From assembly GCA_027579435.1 (NCBI GenBank), contig JANBPK010001512.1, positions 1 through 49,833 on the forward strand: a DNA stretch of 49,833 nt. Reading direction: 5' to 3'. Shown here piece after piece: positions 1-11,743 of this stretch. This DNA is from Candolleomyces eurysporus. Its lineage: Eukaryota > Basidiomycota > Agaricomycetes > Agaricales > Psathyrellaceae. How positions within the stretch are numbered: the stretch's first letter is position 1; each line of letters begins with the position of its first letter. The notes under the pieces were generated by a model, which saw only the letters and a list, made by a program, of their open reading frames with translations, was not told the DNA's origin and did not search any database. Both the position numbers and the translations under genes were made by a program.

Positions 1-2111
1 CCCATTTTTGTCATGACACTTTTCTGATGTCAGGTAGTCAACAAAAGATGCATGGAAAATTGAGATAAGAGCATCATCACAGCCCTTATCTGGAATTTGC
101 ACAACAGAATGAAGAGACTTGAAAGCCTCTCGGATTGCCAATGTATCTGTCCTGAGCAACTTGGCATAGTCATCCACTGAGACAGGCCTTTGAGCTGTGA
201 CAAGCAGTGACAGACAGGAGTGTATCATATCTGCCTCTTCCTGCTCCAGATCTTTGAATGCTTCAGCTAGGATGGTGTTGTACAGAGTCCCAATGTCAGC
301 AAGCTGGACATTTGCAGAGGATTGGCCCAGTTCCTGAAACCGCTTCAAGCAATTCCCTGAGTATGTTTCAATATATTTGACAATGGTGGCTGCAATGATA
401 AACAGTGTTCCTGAGACATCAGCAATGGTTTGGGTCTCTGGAGGTGGCCATTTTGAATTTTCCTGATAGTGATCATAGACAGTTGGAATGCTTTTGAGCC
501 GGTAATTCAGGTAGAGGAGTATATCAGCTTTGACAATGTTATCTTCAATGTCATGTAGCCGAAGCCAACGATGGTGAGTGGATGATCCAAAGGGCTCCCT
601 CAAGGGGATCTCAGGACGGCTAGTGAGGAAGAATTTGAGTGGGAAAGTTGGTTTCTGCGACAAGATCGCCTCAGTGAGGCGCCTGACAGCAACTTTATCC
701 TCGCACTCATCGAGAGCATCTATGCCGAGCACAAGGAGCCCATCAGCCGCAAGAGACTGTTCGGCAGGCTGGAGGATGAGTTTCAGGTACTGGTCCTTCA
801 ACTCCATCTCCTTTGGATTTTTGCAGGCACTATCAGATTCAAGAATTTTCTCGAGTGTTTTGCGAAATTTAGGTCGTTCCTCGGCCAGAATCCTTGCGAG
901 GGTGGGGATGATGAGATACACATCCCTCTTATCCGATTCTTGAAGCGTACAGAAGAAGCTTGCACCCAGGAGTCCCCGCTTCTTGAGATGGGAGCAAAAG
1001 GTCTTCGACACAGTCGTCTTTCCTGTGCCAGCGAGCCCGTTGAGCCAGAACAGGTGAGGAGAACCCGGATCCGTCGCCCACATGAGCAACATGGCCAGAA
1101 GGGATANCCGAGATCCGGCGATGCACCCNGAACCTCGTTTCGCATTGCTGTACTCTGCCCCTTCCACTTTCCCTAGTTTCTCGAACATTTCTGGTTTCGT
1201 GGCCTGAGCGGTGTGATCAATGAGAATCAAGGTGCGTAAACTTACTGGAAGTCTTGAGGAATTGGACGGCCTTTTCCGTATTGTGCATGACCCCGGTGTG
1301 ATCTGCAATTGCGATTTACGCCCTTGAGAAAAGGAAGTAGACAGGCAGAGAACCAGACGTACCTTTGATTTGTTCCTTCAACCAGTGAACCTCGCTGATA
1401 ATCTGAAGGGTCTGGTCCATATTCTTGATGGTCACGTCAAACTAGACAACTGTGAACCATCGTCACGAGTAAGAACCCAAACAGGCTCACCATTGCTATC
1501 TCGATGGCAAACCTGATCTCCCGCGTAACCTTCAATACCTCTTGCTTGTCCTGGTCCGTGAGGAATGCTCGATTAATGCGTGATCTGTTCGGATTAATCT
1601 TATCTTGAAGGATCTTCGCTTTCTCCTCCAGAGTACTGATCGTTCCAGCATGCGCTCAGCACGTCGATGTTCGGGACGACCAAACTGCTCTCACCGTGAC
1701 AATCCACTGAAGCGATCCTCGACTCCTTGATCGACATGGGGCGGACTCTTGGCTATAATTTGCGACAACACATTCACCCTCTTGAGAAGTGCGTCAAATT
1801 CTTCATGATTCTCGCGATATGCCTACTCATAGATTGGTAAGGAGGGCCGCAGCTCGTAGAGAGAGACTCACATCGATCAGATTACAAATGGCCAACAGCC
1901 CCGCTGCGGTACTCTTCAATGGGGCGAAAGCATCCGATACGTCAACGATCCTCCGGAGGATGGTCTTGACGCCTTCGTAGGTCGTGCTGCCAAGCCCCGC
2001 TGGCTGATGTTCTTCGCGAGCGGATGCCAAACGTTGTTGGATGAATTTCAAGGGACGATTGATGAGCTCCTTGGCTTTATCCCGGCGACGAGGCCTCTCT
2101 GGGGGATCCAT
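1..2111 (-). CDS. NACHT-domain STAND NTPase, N-terminal part (C-terminus beyond window)
   Basis: Fungal NLR-like signalling ATPase; such proteins switch state by nucleotide binding and are linked to non-self recognition. Proposed exons on the minus strand: 2111-1872, 1822-1695, 1654-1491, 1441-1363, 1302-1246 and 1190 to the left edge, all in one frame except one unsure junction. The first exon is a helical N-terminal region typical of agaricomycete NACHT proteins (segment VSDAFAPLKSTAAGLLAI). Near residue 275 is Walker A, FWLNGLAGTGKTT; about 110 residues later is Walker B, LLVLGIDALDECED. A HASFVDYLTS block lies at the window edge. The usual C-terminal repeats (WD40, ankyrin or TPR) would lie to the left and are not visible. 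The 1654/1695 junction is uncertain: a 40 nt intron gives the wrong phase, while a weak gtggat donor just upstream restores it. Ns at 1107 and 1129 must both count as bases to keep frame. Confidence 0.9.
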
Positions 2112-4462
2112 ATCCAGTTATCCAGTAATACGAAGTCAAGTCAAAGGGGTTTGTGAACGAGGTTGGTGGAAGTAGAAGTCAAGGAGGGTTAACCGCGATG
2201 TGGCGCTCGATCGTTTCGGGAACACCAGATTCACGTGCTGAGCACTGCCTCGCAATTAATGCTTATTTCAGATGAGTAGGCCTCTCCAAACAAAACGAAC
2301 AACGAACAACTACGTCTGCTCTCTCGATCGTCAACAATGACTACGCGTCCAAAGTTCTATAATGGTAGATGCAAGAAGACGTCGTCGCTGAACCAACCAC
2401 ATCCACCTTCCTTGCCTGACACCACGCTACTGCCCCCCTTGTCAACGTTGAACTAGCTACTCCCACTGCACATCTTCTCTTCCTACATTGAAAGGCGTAC
2501 GTTCTTTGCGTGAAAAATGTCGTAAAGAAATCGAAGGACGTCATAGGTACTCAACAAAGAACTGAGAACGGGAAACCCATGCACGAAGAACTAATCAAGA
2601 AGACGAAGCTGCAGGTAAAAGTAGGTAGTCCAACAAACATCCTTCGAGGTAGCCTGTCGTTGTCACCAAGAAAACAAAATAAACTCGAGATCAAGGGAAG
2701 GATGCAAACGAAGGCGATGCAGACGAGTCGAAGAGACTAAAACTCGACTGAGATCATGGAGAGAAGCAGAGAAATATTGAGAGGCGGAACGAATTACGAG
2801 AGCAGGGCGAGAGAGAGAGAGAGAGGGAGAGAGGGAGAGTATCCGTCCCGGGGGTAGGAGCAGTACGATGCGAGCCGGTCGCTGGTGAAGGAAGAAATGA
2901 AGACATCCAGACTTCCGGACATATCCTCTTCGGCTAAATGCGCCAGGCCGGACATCCGGAAGGACGGGGTACACCCTACGACGCTCGAAGACGCTTCTTG
3001 GTGGCCTCCTAGCCGCAAGCTTTGTATGAGCCATCTGCTCCCTCCCGGATTCAAGTAATCCACACCACGCTCCTCTCAAGCAACGACAACTACCCCCCAC
3101 CCATCGCAAGCGCTACCCCTACTTCCCATACACTCCCACCCACCCTCAATTGCACTCACTCCTAGGCAGGCAATGTCGTAGCAACACCGTGCCCATTGTT
3201 CCTGTGACTGGCATCGCCTTATCCACGGCGAACTCGACTCGACGGCGGAAGGGTGATAAGCGCGGTGAGGTGCGTTGCAGGACGCGGCTTATGCTGTTCA
3301 TGGGTACTAGGCGTAGTCGTCCCCCACACATCTTCGAGGTAGATGTTTAAGCCATCCGGTTTTGCTGGGACTGGAGGGAAGGGAAGGGGAAATTAGCAAG
3401 TTGCGTGGAGGATGGACGGAAGAAAGACAGATGGGAGCGCAAATGAATATGTATGAAAAAGGAGGGAGGGAGGGATGATCGAAGAGACGAGTGAATGAAG
3501 AGGCGAGCGAACGAACGAGCGAACATGAAAGAAGGAAGGGAATCAGATGTACACACCATTCTTCGCCACAAGAATCAACCAGTCTGTGTTCATCCGCTAC
3601 ATTATACCACAGATCTTGTCCAGCAGCCCTTTCGTCTACGGCATGATGTTCGCTTGGCCATTCACGCACTGTGCCTAATGTTGTCTGGATGGCGATGAAG
3701 CGGGTTCGGCTAGCCTTTCATGGGTGTGGCAGAGATGATTCCGTGGTAGTCGGTTGACTGAGTGGATCGAGGTCAGGCGAATCCGGGGTCAATGTTGACG
3801 TCGAGCAGCCGAAGCGTGGCAGAATGGTCGTCATCATGGTGGTTGGAATCGCCTTCATTGGGCGGTGGCGGCAGTAAGCAGGCGGGTACGAGGGGTGAGG
3901 CAGTCGCAACCGCGAGCATAGGTGGTCGATCGAGACGGTACAGCGGAAGGCTATAAGTCAAGGCATAGGACTGACACGGCCCTCGTTCTTTTTCTTGCCT
4001 TCGGTCTAAATCTTCATGAAAGGCAAAGAAGCACTTGAGGGAGCCTTTGCGGAGACCAGGCGCATCCACGAGCTAAATACTTCTCAGCGAAGCGCTGCTC
4101 CAAGGCGAAGGCGACTGGTGATCTGCTCGTTCTCGATCAGCAATGTCGCTGATATGGGCAACTGTCCTACTTACCGGGACTGCACACGCCTATCTTCGAT
4201 GTAATTGTCGCAGTCGGGGATCTCGTCGTCAATGAAAAGAGAGTCGGTGGCAGTGCTGATTTCCGACTGTTGTTATCTTGCCGAACTTTGATGGTCAAGT
4301 TTTCTAAATCCTGGTTTTTCGGACTGTGACCTTGGATGGTACTCAGTTTGCGGATTGGAAGAGTTGATTTATATGTTTTATTTGCTACATCACCATTGAT
4401 AAAACCCAGATGCGAAGCCACGTATATAATTTAGAAAATAAAATAGAAGGAACCTGGACGAC
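2112..4462. other. 2.3 kb without a recognisable gene
   Basis: The right part of 2112-2340 is presumably the promoter of the NACHT gene. The rest has only short open frames with no family resemblance and no convincing exon chain. Base composition is strikingly purine-skewed on the plus strand in several stretches (2755-2840, 3365-3540). Low-complexity translations such as Ser/Leu runs follow from that skew and are not evidence of coding. A rapidly evolving or non-coding transcript is possible, but nothing supports one. Confidence 0.5.
2809..2839. repeat. GA microsatellite
   Basis: About 31 nt of almost pure GA dinucleotide with two GGGA interruptions, inside a longer purine-rich tract. Confidence 0.9.
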
Positions 4463-5402
4463 CTAAAGACATGTCGCTGGACGCATTTTATTTGCCAACC
4501 CTGTTGCGGGGGCCGGCCTCGGAAGGGGAAAAGTAGTCAAACTATCTCCCCCACAACTGCAAGCAGCTAATCGAGAGTGGCACTCCGCGAGCCGATCTTT
4601 CAACTCTTCTATCCTTTGGTCTCTCTCGGCCAGCATTGTTGCCATCGACGGTGTTGAGCTTGAAGAACTGGACCTCAATCCATGACGGATCATGGACCCC
4701 GAGCCGACCTCTGACAGGAACAGAGATTTCCAATCGTCGGCCTCTTTCTTTGACTGGACGATCTGAATATTGCTGCTAATCACAGTTGTTTCCAACTCCG
4801 CATTCCGGGCGTTTAGCGTCGACATTGTTGCAGCATGTTGAGTCACTGCTTCTTCTGCGTCGGAAAGCAGCTTGTCACGCTTTTCATTGCATTTCGAAAG
4901 GGTCTGGATGGTCTTCTGCATGGAAATAGCGCTGGCCTTGTACTTTGTGTACTTCTTCGTCAACGAACGGTTCTGGGATTCCGCCAGAACTGCCCGTGCC
5001 TCCATCATCCCCAACCGTTCTTTCAGCAGCACGATCGTTTCCTGGTCCCTAGCCTGCCTCTCCTGCATCTTCGAGGTCAACTCTTGACACTCCCCCCTTG
5101 CTTTGGAAAGGTAGGATATGCAAAGGTCATTCGCGCTCTGGGCTTCGGCTTGCGCCGCAACGAGCTCCTCGCGCTCCCGTTGAAGCTCGCGAGCTGCTGT
5201 GGCGAGCTGCCTTCGAAGGATGCTCGCTTTGTAAATCCTGCGGACCTCGTATACGAGGAACGCGAATGCAAGCATTGATACAAGTAATATCCGCCCAATT
5301 TCAAGGTCCATTAGTGACGGTTCTGCGCCGATTGTGTTACTTTAACAAGCTGGAATCAAGGTATCCCTTAGTAGGCTTACCGTTAATCGCGTCCGTAGAC
5401 AT
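4463..5402 (-). CDS. Membrane-anchored coiled-coil protein CC1 (tandem family)
   Basis: Two exons: 5402-5381 (22 nt, encodes MSTDAIN plus one base) and 5322-4463, joined by a 58 nt phase-1 intron; 293 aa. A hydrophobic segment at about residues 16-32 (RILLVSMLAFAFLVYEV) is followed by RR and then a nearly continuous coiled coil. The left-group pattern is visible: AQAEAQSANDLCISYLSKA, a DDWKSLFL block, a Ser run, then IEELKDRLAECHSRLAAC and a C-terminal MRPATCL. Positive residues just after the hydrophobic segment favour a signal anchor with the rod in the cytosol, though a cleaved signal peptide is not excluded. It is the shortest of the left copies and lacks the VQTD motif of CC2 and CC3. 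Function unknown; family membership is certain from sequence. Confidence 0.85.
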
Positions 5403-6499
5403 CTGAAATATATTGAAGCTCGTTTGAAGAGTGCGATAGTGAATGTGGTCGGAAACAAGTGCTGTTCAGTTTACACCCATTGCTAATCATCGTTTCGGTC
5501 AAAGAAGCACGATGCTTTACCTGCGCTTGGGGCAGCGCTCGGTCCAGCACAGCCCGTCTGAGAACCACAAATCGTGCATCCCGGACGAGGTGACTGTTTA
5601 AACATTTTGAAGAAGATATGAAATTTTTCACGCATTGAAGTTCAGGTGTCCTTCTATGCCATCATTCGTGCACTTGACCTTCCCTCCTTAGTATTCCAGC
5701 TGGGTCATCGTCGAGATCCCACCCACTCCTATTTGGAACCTTGAAAAAGTTGGTTCAAAGCTAGTCTCGTGAATGAGAAGAAAATCATTCTAATAGTTTA
5801 ACGTTGAGCACTGCTTGAAGTCCGAGCGCAGGTCCTTCCTCGCCAAACAATGTTTCTGCGAGAGAGCTGAAGCACAGTCGGGAGCCCGCAACCGTGGAGA
5901 GCGTAACTGACGAGGATCATTTCTGGCAGATGCCTACATGGTGGACGCGGGCTGTAAGTTGACAACATGCTCGTGCACGTCGGAGTTGGCGTCGCGTCGC
6001 GGGAGGTCACCTGCTCGTGCGTGGCACGCTTTTTCTGGATCTAGTCTAAGTCTCCGTTCGGCAGACCGCTCAGCCCGGGTTGTCAACCGTAAAGTCTGAC
6101 CATCGACTCCTAATGGTTCTGGCCTTTGTATTCTTCAAGGTAAGTAGGTAGGTCAACTCCGTTCGCGTCATTTCGAAGTTCTATAACTGACGGATGACAA
6201 CGCAGATCTCGCAGTGGCGAATTTGACCCGTCCGGCAGCCATTCGATTGAATGGCCGTTCTTAGTATTGGTCCATATAGGAGACACTCAACGACCACGGT
6301 GGAATTTATTGTTTTGGGGTGATTTATTATCTTCTGCTGATTTACAGTAATGACCACCGGTTGTCCTCCATTTTTTCTCCCGATATGTATAAACCCGGGG
6401 AAATTCAAGCACCTCCCTGTGGTATCGTTCTCTACTCATTCACTTTCACTCAACGCAATCGTTAGCTGCCCTCTATTTTGTTGAAGACTCCAACTTGCA
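5403..6499. promoter_or_regulatory. Intergenic, divergent promoters of CC1 and the F-box gene
   Basis: About 1.1 kb between divergent starts. The patch 5641-5690 resembles the 3' end of the NHX gene (11703-11752), with shared GTCCTTC, CGTGCAC and CCTCC steps, as expected if the CC promoter segment was duplicated. No gene seen in the rest. Confidence 0.45.
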
Positions 6500-8121
6500 A
6501 TGGGGCAGGTTACCTCAAAAAGTCGGTAAGCATACCTCCCATTTCCCTTCAAATTGCTTAGAAATTAAGATATACTGATCCTTGAGCCGGATGCCCGATA
6601 GCGAGAAAGCGAGAAAGCCCCAACGAGCAATTGCAGCTTTAATACCTCCCGAGATCCTCGAGCGTATCTTTCTCCAAGCCTATCCAGAAGTGCAGGTTTT
6701 TCACGACGGGGGGAAAGAAGGCGCTTCAACGTGGACTCTTACGAATGTATGTTGCTCCTGGAGGGAAGCTGCGATAGGATCCAAGCGCCTCTGGACGAAT
6801 CTTTGGTTCGATGACCATTGGATTTATTCCCAAAGAAAACTCGATGTTAAATGTTTCGTGAGTCCCCTATTCAACTCTCTCAAAAGTACAAACTCGTTGA
6901 ATCTGACTGCGGGAGAGTAGAGAGACGCTGGCCTACGGGCAAGCCTCGCCATCTCTCTGTCCGGCTCCCTTCCCTTTTCCGTCCGCATGCCGAACAATGA
7001 CCGCCTCAACCACCGTGGACTAGAGCAAGATGATAAAATTCTGACTACCTTGTATCAGCCGATATTTGCCAACGCCCACCGTCTAGGATCCTACACAGGC
7101 AACTGCACTCGAGTATTTGAGATTTTCGCCTCAAAGGGCCATACGGTGTTCCCTCATTTGCGGTCTCTCGCGGTAACAAACAACTTCGTGGGACTTGAAA
7201 AGGACTTTCGGAAGACCCCAATCCGTGCACCACTCTTGGAGAAGCTCGCGCTTTNCGTATTTTTATTTTCCCCCTGACTCATCCGGCGTCTTCTCTGAGT
7301 TCTCTTGGTTTAGAATCACGCACTTGACGTTGCAGGATTTTGGTCTCGACGACTTTGACGACATCGGGGCTCTCTTCAGTCATTGTCCAAACCTTGAAGA
7401 TTTGTTCCTCAACAAAGGCTGTTTCTCAAATCCGTCAAGCTGGAGACCTCAGCCCCATCTCGCAGCCAGTCTGAAGAACTTGACACTCCTAGAGTGTACC
7501 ACCGACTTCCTCCTGCCTTTTCTTTCGGCTGTTCGAGCTCCTCGTCTTACCTTTCTTCACATCAACACCGAAGATGAGTGTTCGCACCGAATAGAAGACG
7601 ACCAACAGCGGAACCGACTTGGGTTGCGGTACTTTGAAGTCCTCCGCGAATTCCTTGAACGTCTCGACGACAAGTCCTCCTTGAAGACCTTTATGTTTTA
7701 CGGCGCTCGGGATGTGTACTATACTCCCGGTTTCCACCTTGTCGAGCTTGTGAAGTCGCTTCAAGGTCTTCAGACTTTGATGCTAGATGTTATCGCTCTG
7801 GAACTTGCTGATTCCGAGGCATTTTTGACTCGGGTACTACGGGGGGTCGACGCGTACCAAGACGGTGCTTCCGGCATGTGCAGCCATCACGCGGCCGCGG
7901 TTTTCCGATTTACCATTCGTGGGCTTTCATTTCCTTTTGTGTTTTCGGTTCCCCTATCTGGACGCAAGCCCGAGGACAACAAGGGATGCAACTCGTCGTT
8001 AGCCGGAATGGATGTATACGCTCTGCTTGAAATGCATATTCATCGAAAGTTGATGCTCTGTAAAGTTTGGAAGGAACCGTTCACCTTTCAACGCGAAGGA
8101 CCGGCAGCAAGTGTGGGCTGA
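6500..8121 (+). CDS. F-box / leucine-rich protein
   Basis: Probable SCF ubiquitin-ligase substrate adaptor. Exons 6500-6525, 6587-6857, 6921-7256 and 7314-8121 give 479 aa if the N at 7255 (beside a T run) is a spurious base; this also makes the last intron phase correct. The F-box covers about residues 27-90: LIPPEILERIFLQAYP, then TNVCCSWREAAIGSKRLWTN, the usual fungal pattern. A degenerate Leu-rich region follows (LRASLAISLSGSLPFSV, FPHLRSLAVTNNF, ITHLTLQDFGLDD, CPNLEDLFLNKG, LKNLTLLECT), typical of the large basidiomycete F-box families. The first exon starts MGQVTSK, which fits an N-myristoylation signal; if translation instead began at Met11 in exon 2, that signal would vanish. It stands alone between two coiled-coil genes on the opposite strand. 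Confidence 0.82.
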
Positions 8122-8639
8122 ATCGTTGATAGAAAACCGGTCAAAAATGCCTCGGGTACTTGCCGTGCGATGCATCGGCCACTTCACACAGGTTGTTTGA
8201 CTTGGGATGGCGACGACGCTTCGGGGAACCAGGATAATTCTCTTCTAGATCTCTAGTTGTTGACTTGTAGATATGGTGTTACTAGAAACGAACAGAGGGA
8301 CAAAAACATTTCCAAGATGCTACCGAGCCGCATTGTAGGACACGGAGGAACGGTTGGACCACTTCCGGTGCATCTGCTATCCTAGGAGTATGGAGGCTCT
8401 TCGATGTGAACTGCAAGAGGGTACCTCTTGAGGCTTATAGGTCGACTCTGATTTTTCGCGCGCCTTATCTGTTCTGGATGTTGATTCCCCGGACTAAATA
8501 CTACTCCAAGAGAAGTCAGAGTGCATTCTATTAGGTCATGCTCGTTTCTTGAGTTGTTTTACAGGTTTCATTCGCCATACCACCCAGACATGTAATAAAA
8601 TATTGACCATAATGGTTTGTTGGAGATGCCTGATATTTA
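8122..8639. other. Intergenic between convergent genes
   Basis: 3' flanks of the F-box gene and CC2. No gene or repeat recognised. Confidence 0.5.
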
Positions 8640-9700
8640 TTATGAGCATGTTGACGGACGGGGCCGAGGTTCTGTTCCTATTGCAGGGTTCGACATCAGA
8701 ATGGGACCGGAACAGGTGCAAGCAGCCAACTGAGAATGACACTCAGATAGCCGATCTCTCAAGCCTTTAATCTCCTGCTCGCTCTCGGCTAGTATTGTTA
8801 TTAGTGAGGGCGTCGAAGAGTTGGGCTTCCTCATTCGCTGCTGAGCCATTGGCCACGGGGACCCTGAGAGGTTGAACAAATCCCTCCAGTCATCCGCCTC
8901 TTTCGCCTTTGCGGCTAGTTCCTCCCTCTGTTTGGAAAGTATTTCCTCTCCTTGAGCGACCCGTCCAACGAGTATCTTGCCGATTACTGAGAGGTAAGCA
9001 ATTCGCTCGTCTTTGCTAACCATCGAAGCCTCCAGCACTGCATTCCGTGCGCTTAGCTTCGAGATTGTTTTACCATGCTGGGCCGCCGTCTCGTCTGCGT
9101 CGCGGAGCAGCATTTCGAATGCTTCTTTGTCTTTTAAAAGCTGTTGAAAGGCCTTTTGAATAGAAGTAAAACTGGTCTTGTACTCTTCGCACTTCTTCAC
9201 CAAGGAATGATTCTGGGATACCGCCAAGCCGGCTTCAACCTCCATCCTCTCCACCGTCTTCTGCAGCCATGCAGTCGTTTCCTGGTCTTGAGCCTGTCGT
9301 TCCTGTGCCTTCAAGGCTGAGGTATCATACTCATGCTTTGCTTCGGAAAGGGAGGTCGTGCATAGGTCCTTCGCACTCTGGGCTTCGGCTCGTGCTACTG
9401 CGAGCTCCTCCCGTGCTTGTTGGAGCTCTCCCACTGTTGCCGCGAGCTGGCTTCGAAGGCCGCTGGTCATCATAATGTCTTCGTTCGTCGTGATGTCGGT
9501 CTGAACTGAAGCTTCGTTTTCTGTAGTGGATGCTCGGGTCACCCTGCGGACCTGAAGTACGAGCAATGGCAATGCGAGGATCAATCCAATTAACAAGAGA
9601 CGCCCGAAGTCAATGAAGACCGGTGCTGTAACACAGTCAGTGTATTGTGGCGCAAAACTATTCACCTGATCAACTCACCTCCAGCGGCGTCGGTAGGCAT
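8640..9700 (-). CDS. Membrane-anchored coiled-coil protein CC2 (tandem family)
   Basis: Exons 9700-9679 (MPTDAAG plus one base) and 9625-8640, with a 53 nt phase-1 intron; 335 aa. The hydrophobic anchor is at about residues 15-34 (LLLIGLILALPLLVLQV), followed by RR. Next comes ASVQTDITTNED (about residue 50), then the coiled coil with AEAQSAKDLCTTSLSEAKHE and KDERIAYLS anchors, a DDWRDLF block, a Ser/Pro-rich linker and IKGLRDRLSECHSQLAACTC. It ends RPRPSTCS, shared in form with CC1 and CC3. The VQTD motif resembles dynein-light-chain LC8 sites (core QT); that is inference. Its 5' flank carries a patch similar to the NHX 3' end, so it probably arose by duplication of the CC3 locus. Role unknown. 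Confidence 0.87.
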
Positions 9701-10283
9701 GTCGAAGAGTTGAACGAAACGTTTGGGAAGACGTCAAGTGAATGCAGTTGTGGAGGTAGGTAGATAGGTGGGGAAGGTGCCGACATCTAGGAATGCTGTT
9801 TTATGTCACAGACTGATATCAAGTTGGCAACGTGTTTGCTGTTAGCGTGCGGTGTTGGACTGCCAGGTGCAAGGAAGCACTGCTCTGCCACTGCTCGTCT
9901 TGCGAATGTCGCATCCAGGAGGTATTAAATTTAGGTAAGACCTATTGTGAAGACGATTTCCTCTTGTGAAGTTTGAATGTCCTTCGCCTCTGGTATACCA
10001 CTACCACTGCACACTCATTAGCATTCCTATCGGTCCCGGGGTATCACTCCGGGGTACCGGACTCCCCAACCTCCCAGTCTGAGTCCATCTATACATCCCA
10101 AGATCCCGGCTTTTCAGACTAGATGCACTAAGGACAGTCGGATCGTGGTGTATAGTAGATCGTACCGCTGCTTGGAGATTAATTTACAGTTTCCAGCTGT
10201 TACATCGCCATTTATCCAAACCATAACAATTTGTCTGAATACTGTTCGAAACCATCCATCGGTGCAATTTTAACCTGGATCAA
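9701..10283. promoter_or_regulatory. CC2 promoter and CC3 3' flank
   Basis: The patch 9970-10090 resembles 11703-11830, i.e. the NHX stop-codon side (shared ATGTCCTTC, GGACTCCCCAACC). This suggests that a unit of CC gene, promoter and NHX tail was copied. No gene seen. Confidence 0.45.
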
Positions 10284-11517
10284 TCAACATGTTGACGGAC
10301 GTAGCCCCCCCNTTTTCTGAGGTCGGCACCGGACGCTGAAGGCCGGGCATTTCAGCCAAACCATAGCCATTTTGTGCACAACTGCAAACAGCTAATCGAG
10401 AATGGCACTCCGATAGCCGATCTTTCAGCTCTTTAACCTTTTGTTCGTTCTCGGCCAGCATCTCTGCTATCGACGGTGTTGAAGGGTTCGGGCCATTGGA
10501 CCTTTTTCGCTGTTTGAGGGCTGACCGCCAACCCTGGGTTACGCTACGCATATCACGTAGGTACAGGTCCTTCCAGTCTTCTGCCTCTTTTGTCTTCGCC
10601 GCTATCTCCTGCTTCTGCCTGGAAATGGTTTCCTCTCTTCGAGCAACCCGCCCAGAAAGGTGCCCGCAATTTCGTAAGAGATCAGCAATTCGCCTTTCCA
10701 AGTTTTCTTTGCCCACCATCGCAGCCTCCAGTTCTGCATTTTGTGCGCTTAGCTTCGCGATCGTTTCGGCCTGCTGGAGCAGCTTCTCCTCTGCGTCAGA
10801 AAGCAGCGTCTCGCACATTTTCTTGCTTTTTGAGAGGGCCTGGACAACTTCCTGCATGGAAATAGAGCTGGCCTTGTATTCTTCCGTCAATAAACGGTTC
10901 CGAGATGCTGCCGAAACAGCTTCGGTCTCCATCTTCCTCACCCGCTCCTTCATCCTGGCAACCGTGTCCTCGTTCTTAGCTTCCCTTTCCTGAGCCTTCG
11001 AGATCAACGCTTGATATTCCTGCCTTGCTTCGGAAAGCGAGGACATGGATCGGTCTCTCTCAGCCTGGGCTTCGGCTCGTGCCAACACCAGGCCCTCTCG
11101 CTCCCGTTGAAGCTCGTCCGTCGTTGATGCGAGCTCGTTTCGAAGGCTGATAATCATCATGATATCTTCATGCATGGTGATATCGGTCTGAATCGAGGCG
11201 TCTATCCTCCTGGCGGATTGATTTCCTTCTGGCGCTTCAGGACTAGAGCCTTGATCTGCACTCATGGCAACTGGGTCGTGCACTGGGATGGGATCCTTTG
11301 AATCTTCAAGGGAAGTTTGGGATAGGGGGTCCTTCTCGTGAGGAGGGCGATATCTGTTAACGTCGGAAGTCTTGCGGACCTCGTTCATGAGGAATGCCAG
11401 TGCGAGGATCAACCCGAGGAATAGGCGCGCAAGGTCGAGTGCTGTTTACTATCAGCCTGGTATTATGACTCAAATCTGCCGATGAATAGACTCACCATTA
11501 ACGCCCTCAGCAAACAT
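10284..11517 (-). CDS. Membrane-anchored coiled-coil protein CC3 (tandem family)
   Basis: Exons 11517-11496 (MFAEGVN plus one base) and 11441-10284, with a 54 nt phase-1 intron; 392 aa after dropping the N at 10312, which lies next to a C run. As printed, the frame reads past to 10270; without the N it ends RPSTC, matching CC1 and CC2, which is strong support for the shorter end. Order: hydrophobic anchor (LARLFLGLILALAFLM), acidic/Pro linker, ASIQTDITMHED, long coiled coil (AEAQAERDRSMSSLSEARQE, KENLERRIADL), EDWKDLYLRDM, Ser/Pro linker, VKELKDRLSECHSRLAVCSC. It lies 226 nt from the NHX stop on the same strand and is the likely ancestor of CC2 and CC1. Function unknown. Confidence 0.87.
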
Positions 11518-11743
11518 TTTGAAGTGCGGGAGTTTGGTCTAAGGAATGGGGTCGAAACGAGTGCTGTGAAGTGATTCCCTGACCTTTTTATCACCAATAC
11601 TTCTTTCGTCGCTCGGCTCGGACATGACACCATGGCCCAACACAGCATTAACAGATCTGATTAAAGCTATTATGAAGACAACATAAATTTTTCTTACGGT
11701 GGGTTCAAATGTCCTTCACATCTATACCGTTACTCGTGCACGC

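Noticed and set aside
2663..3669. Minus-strand open frames of 120-148 codons
   Set aside because: Translations are Ser/Leu/Pro runs caused by GA-rich DNA; no splice chain or domain.
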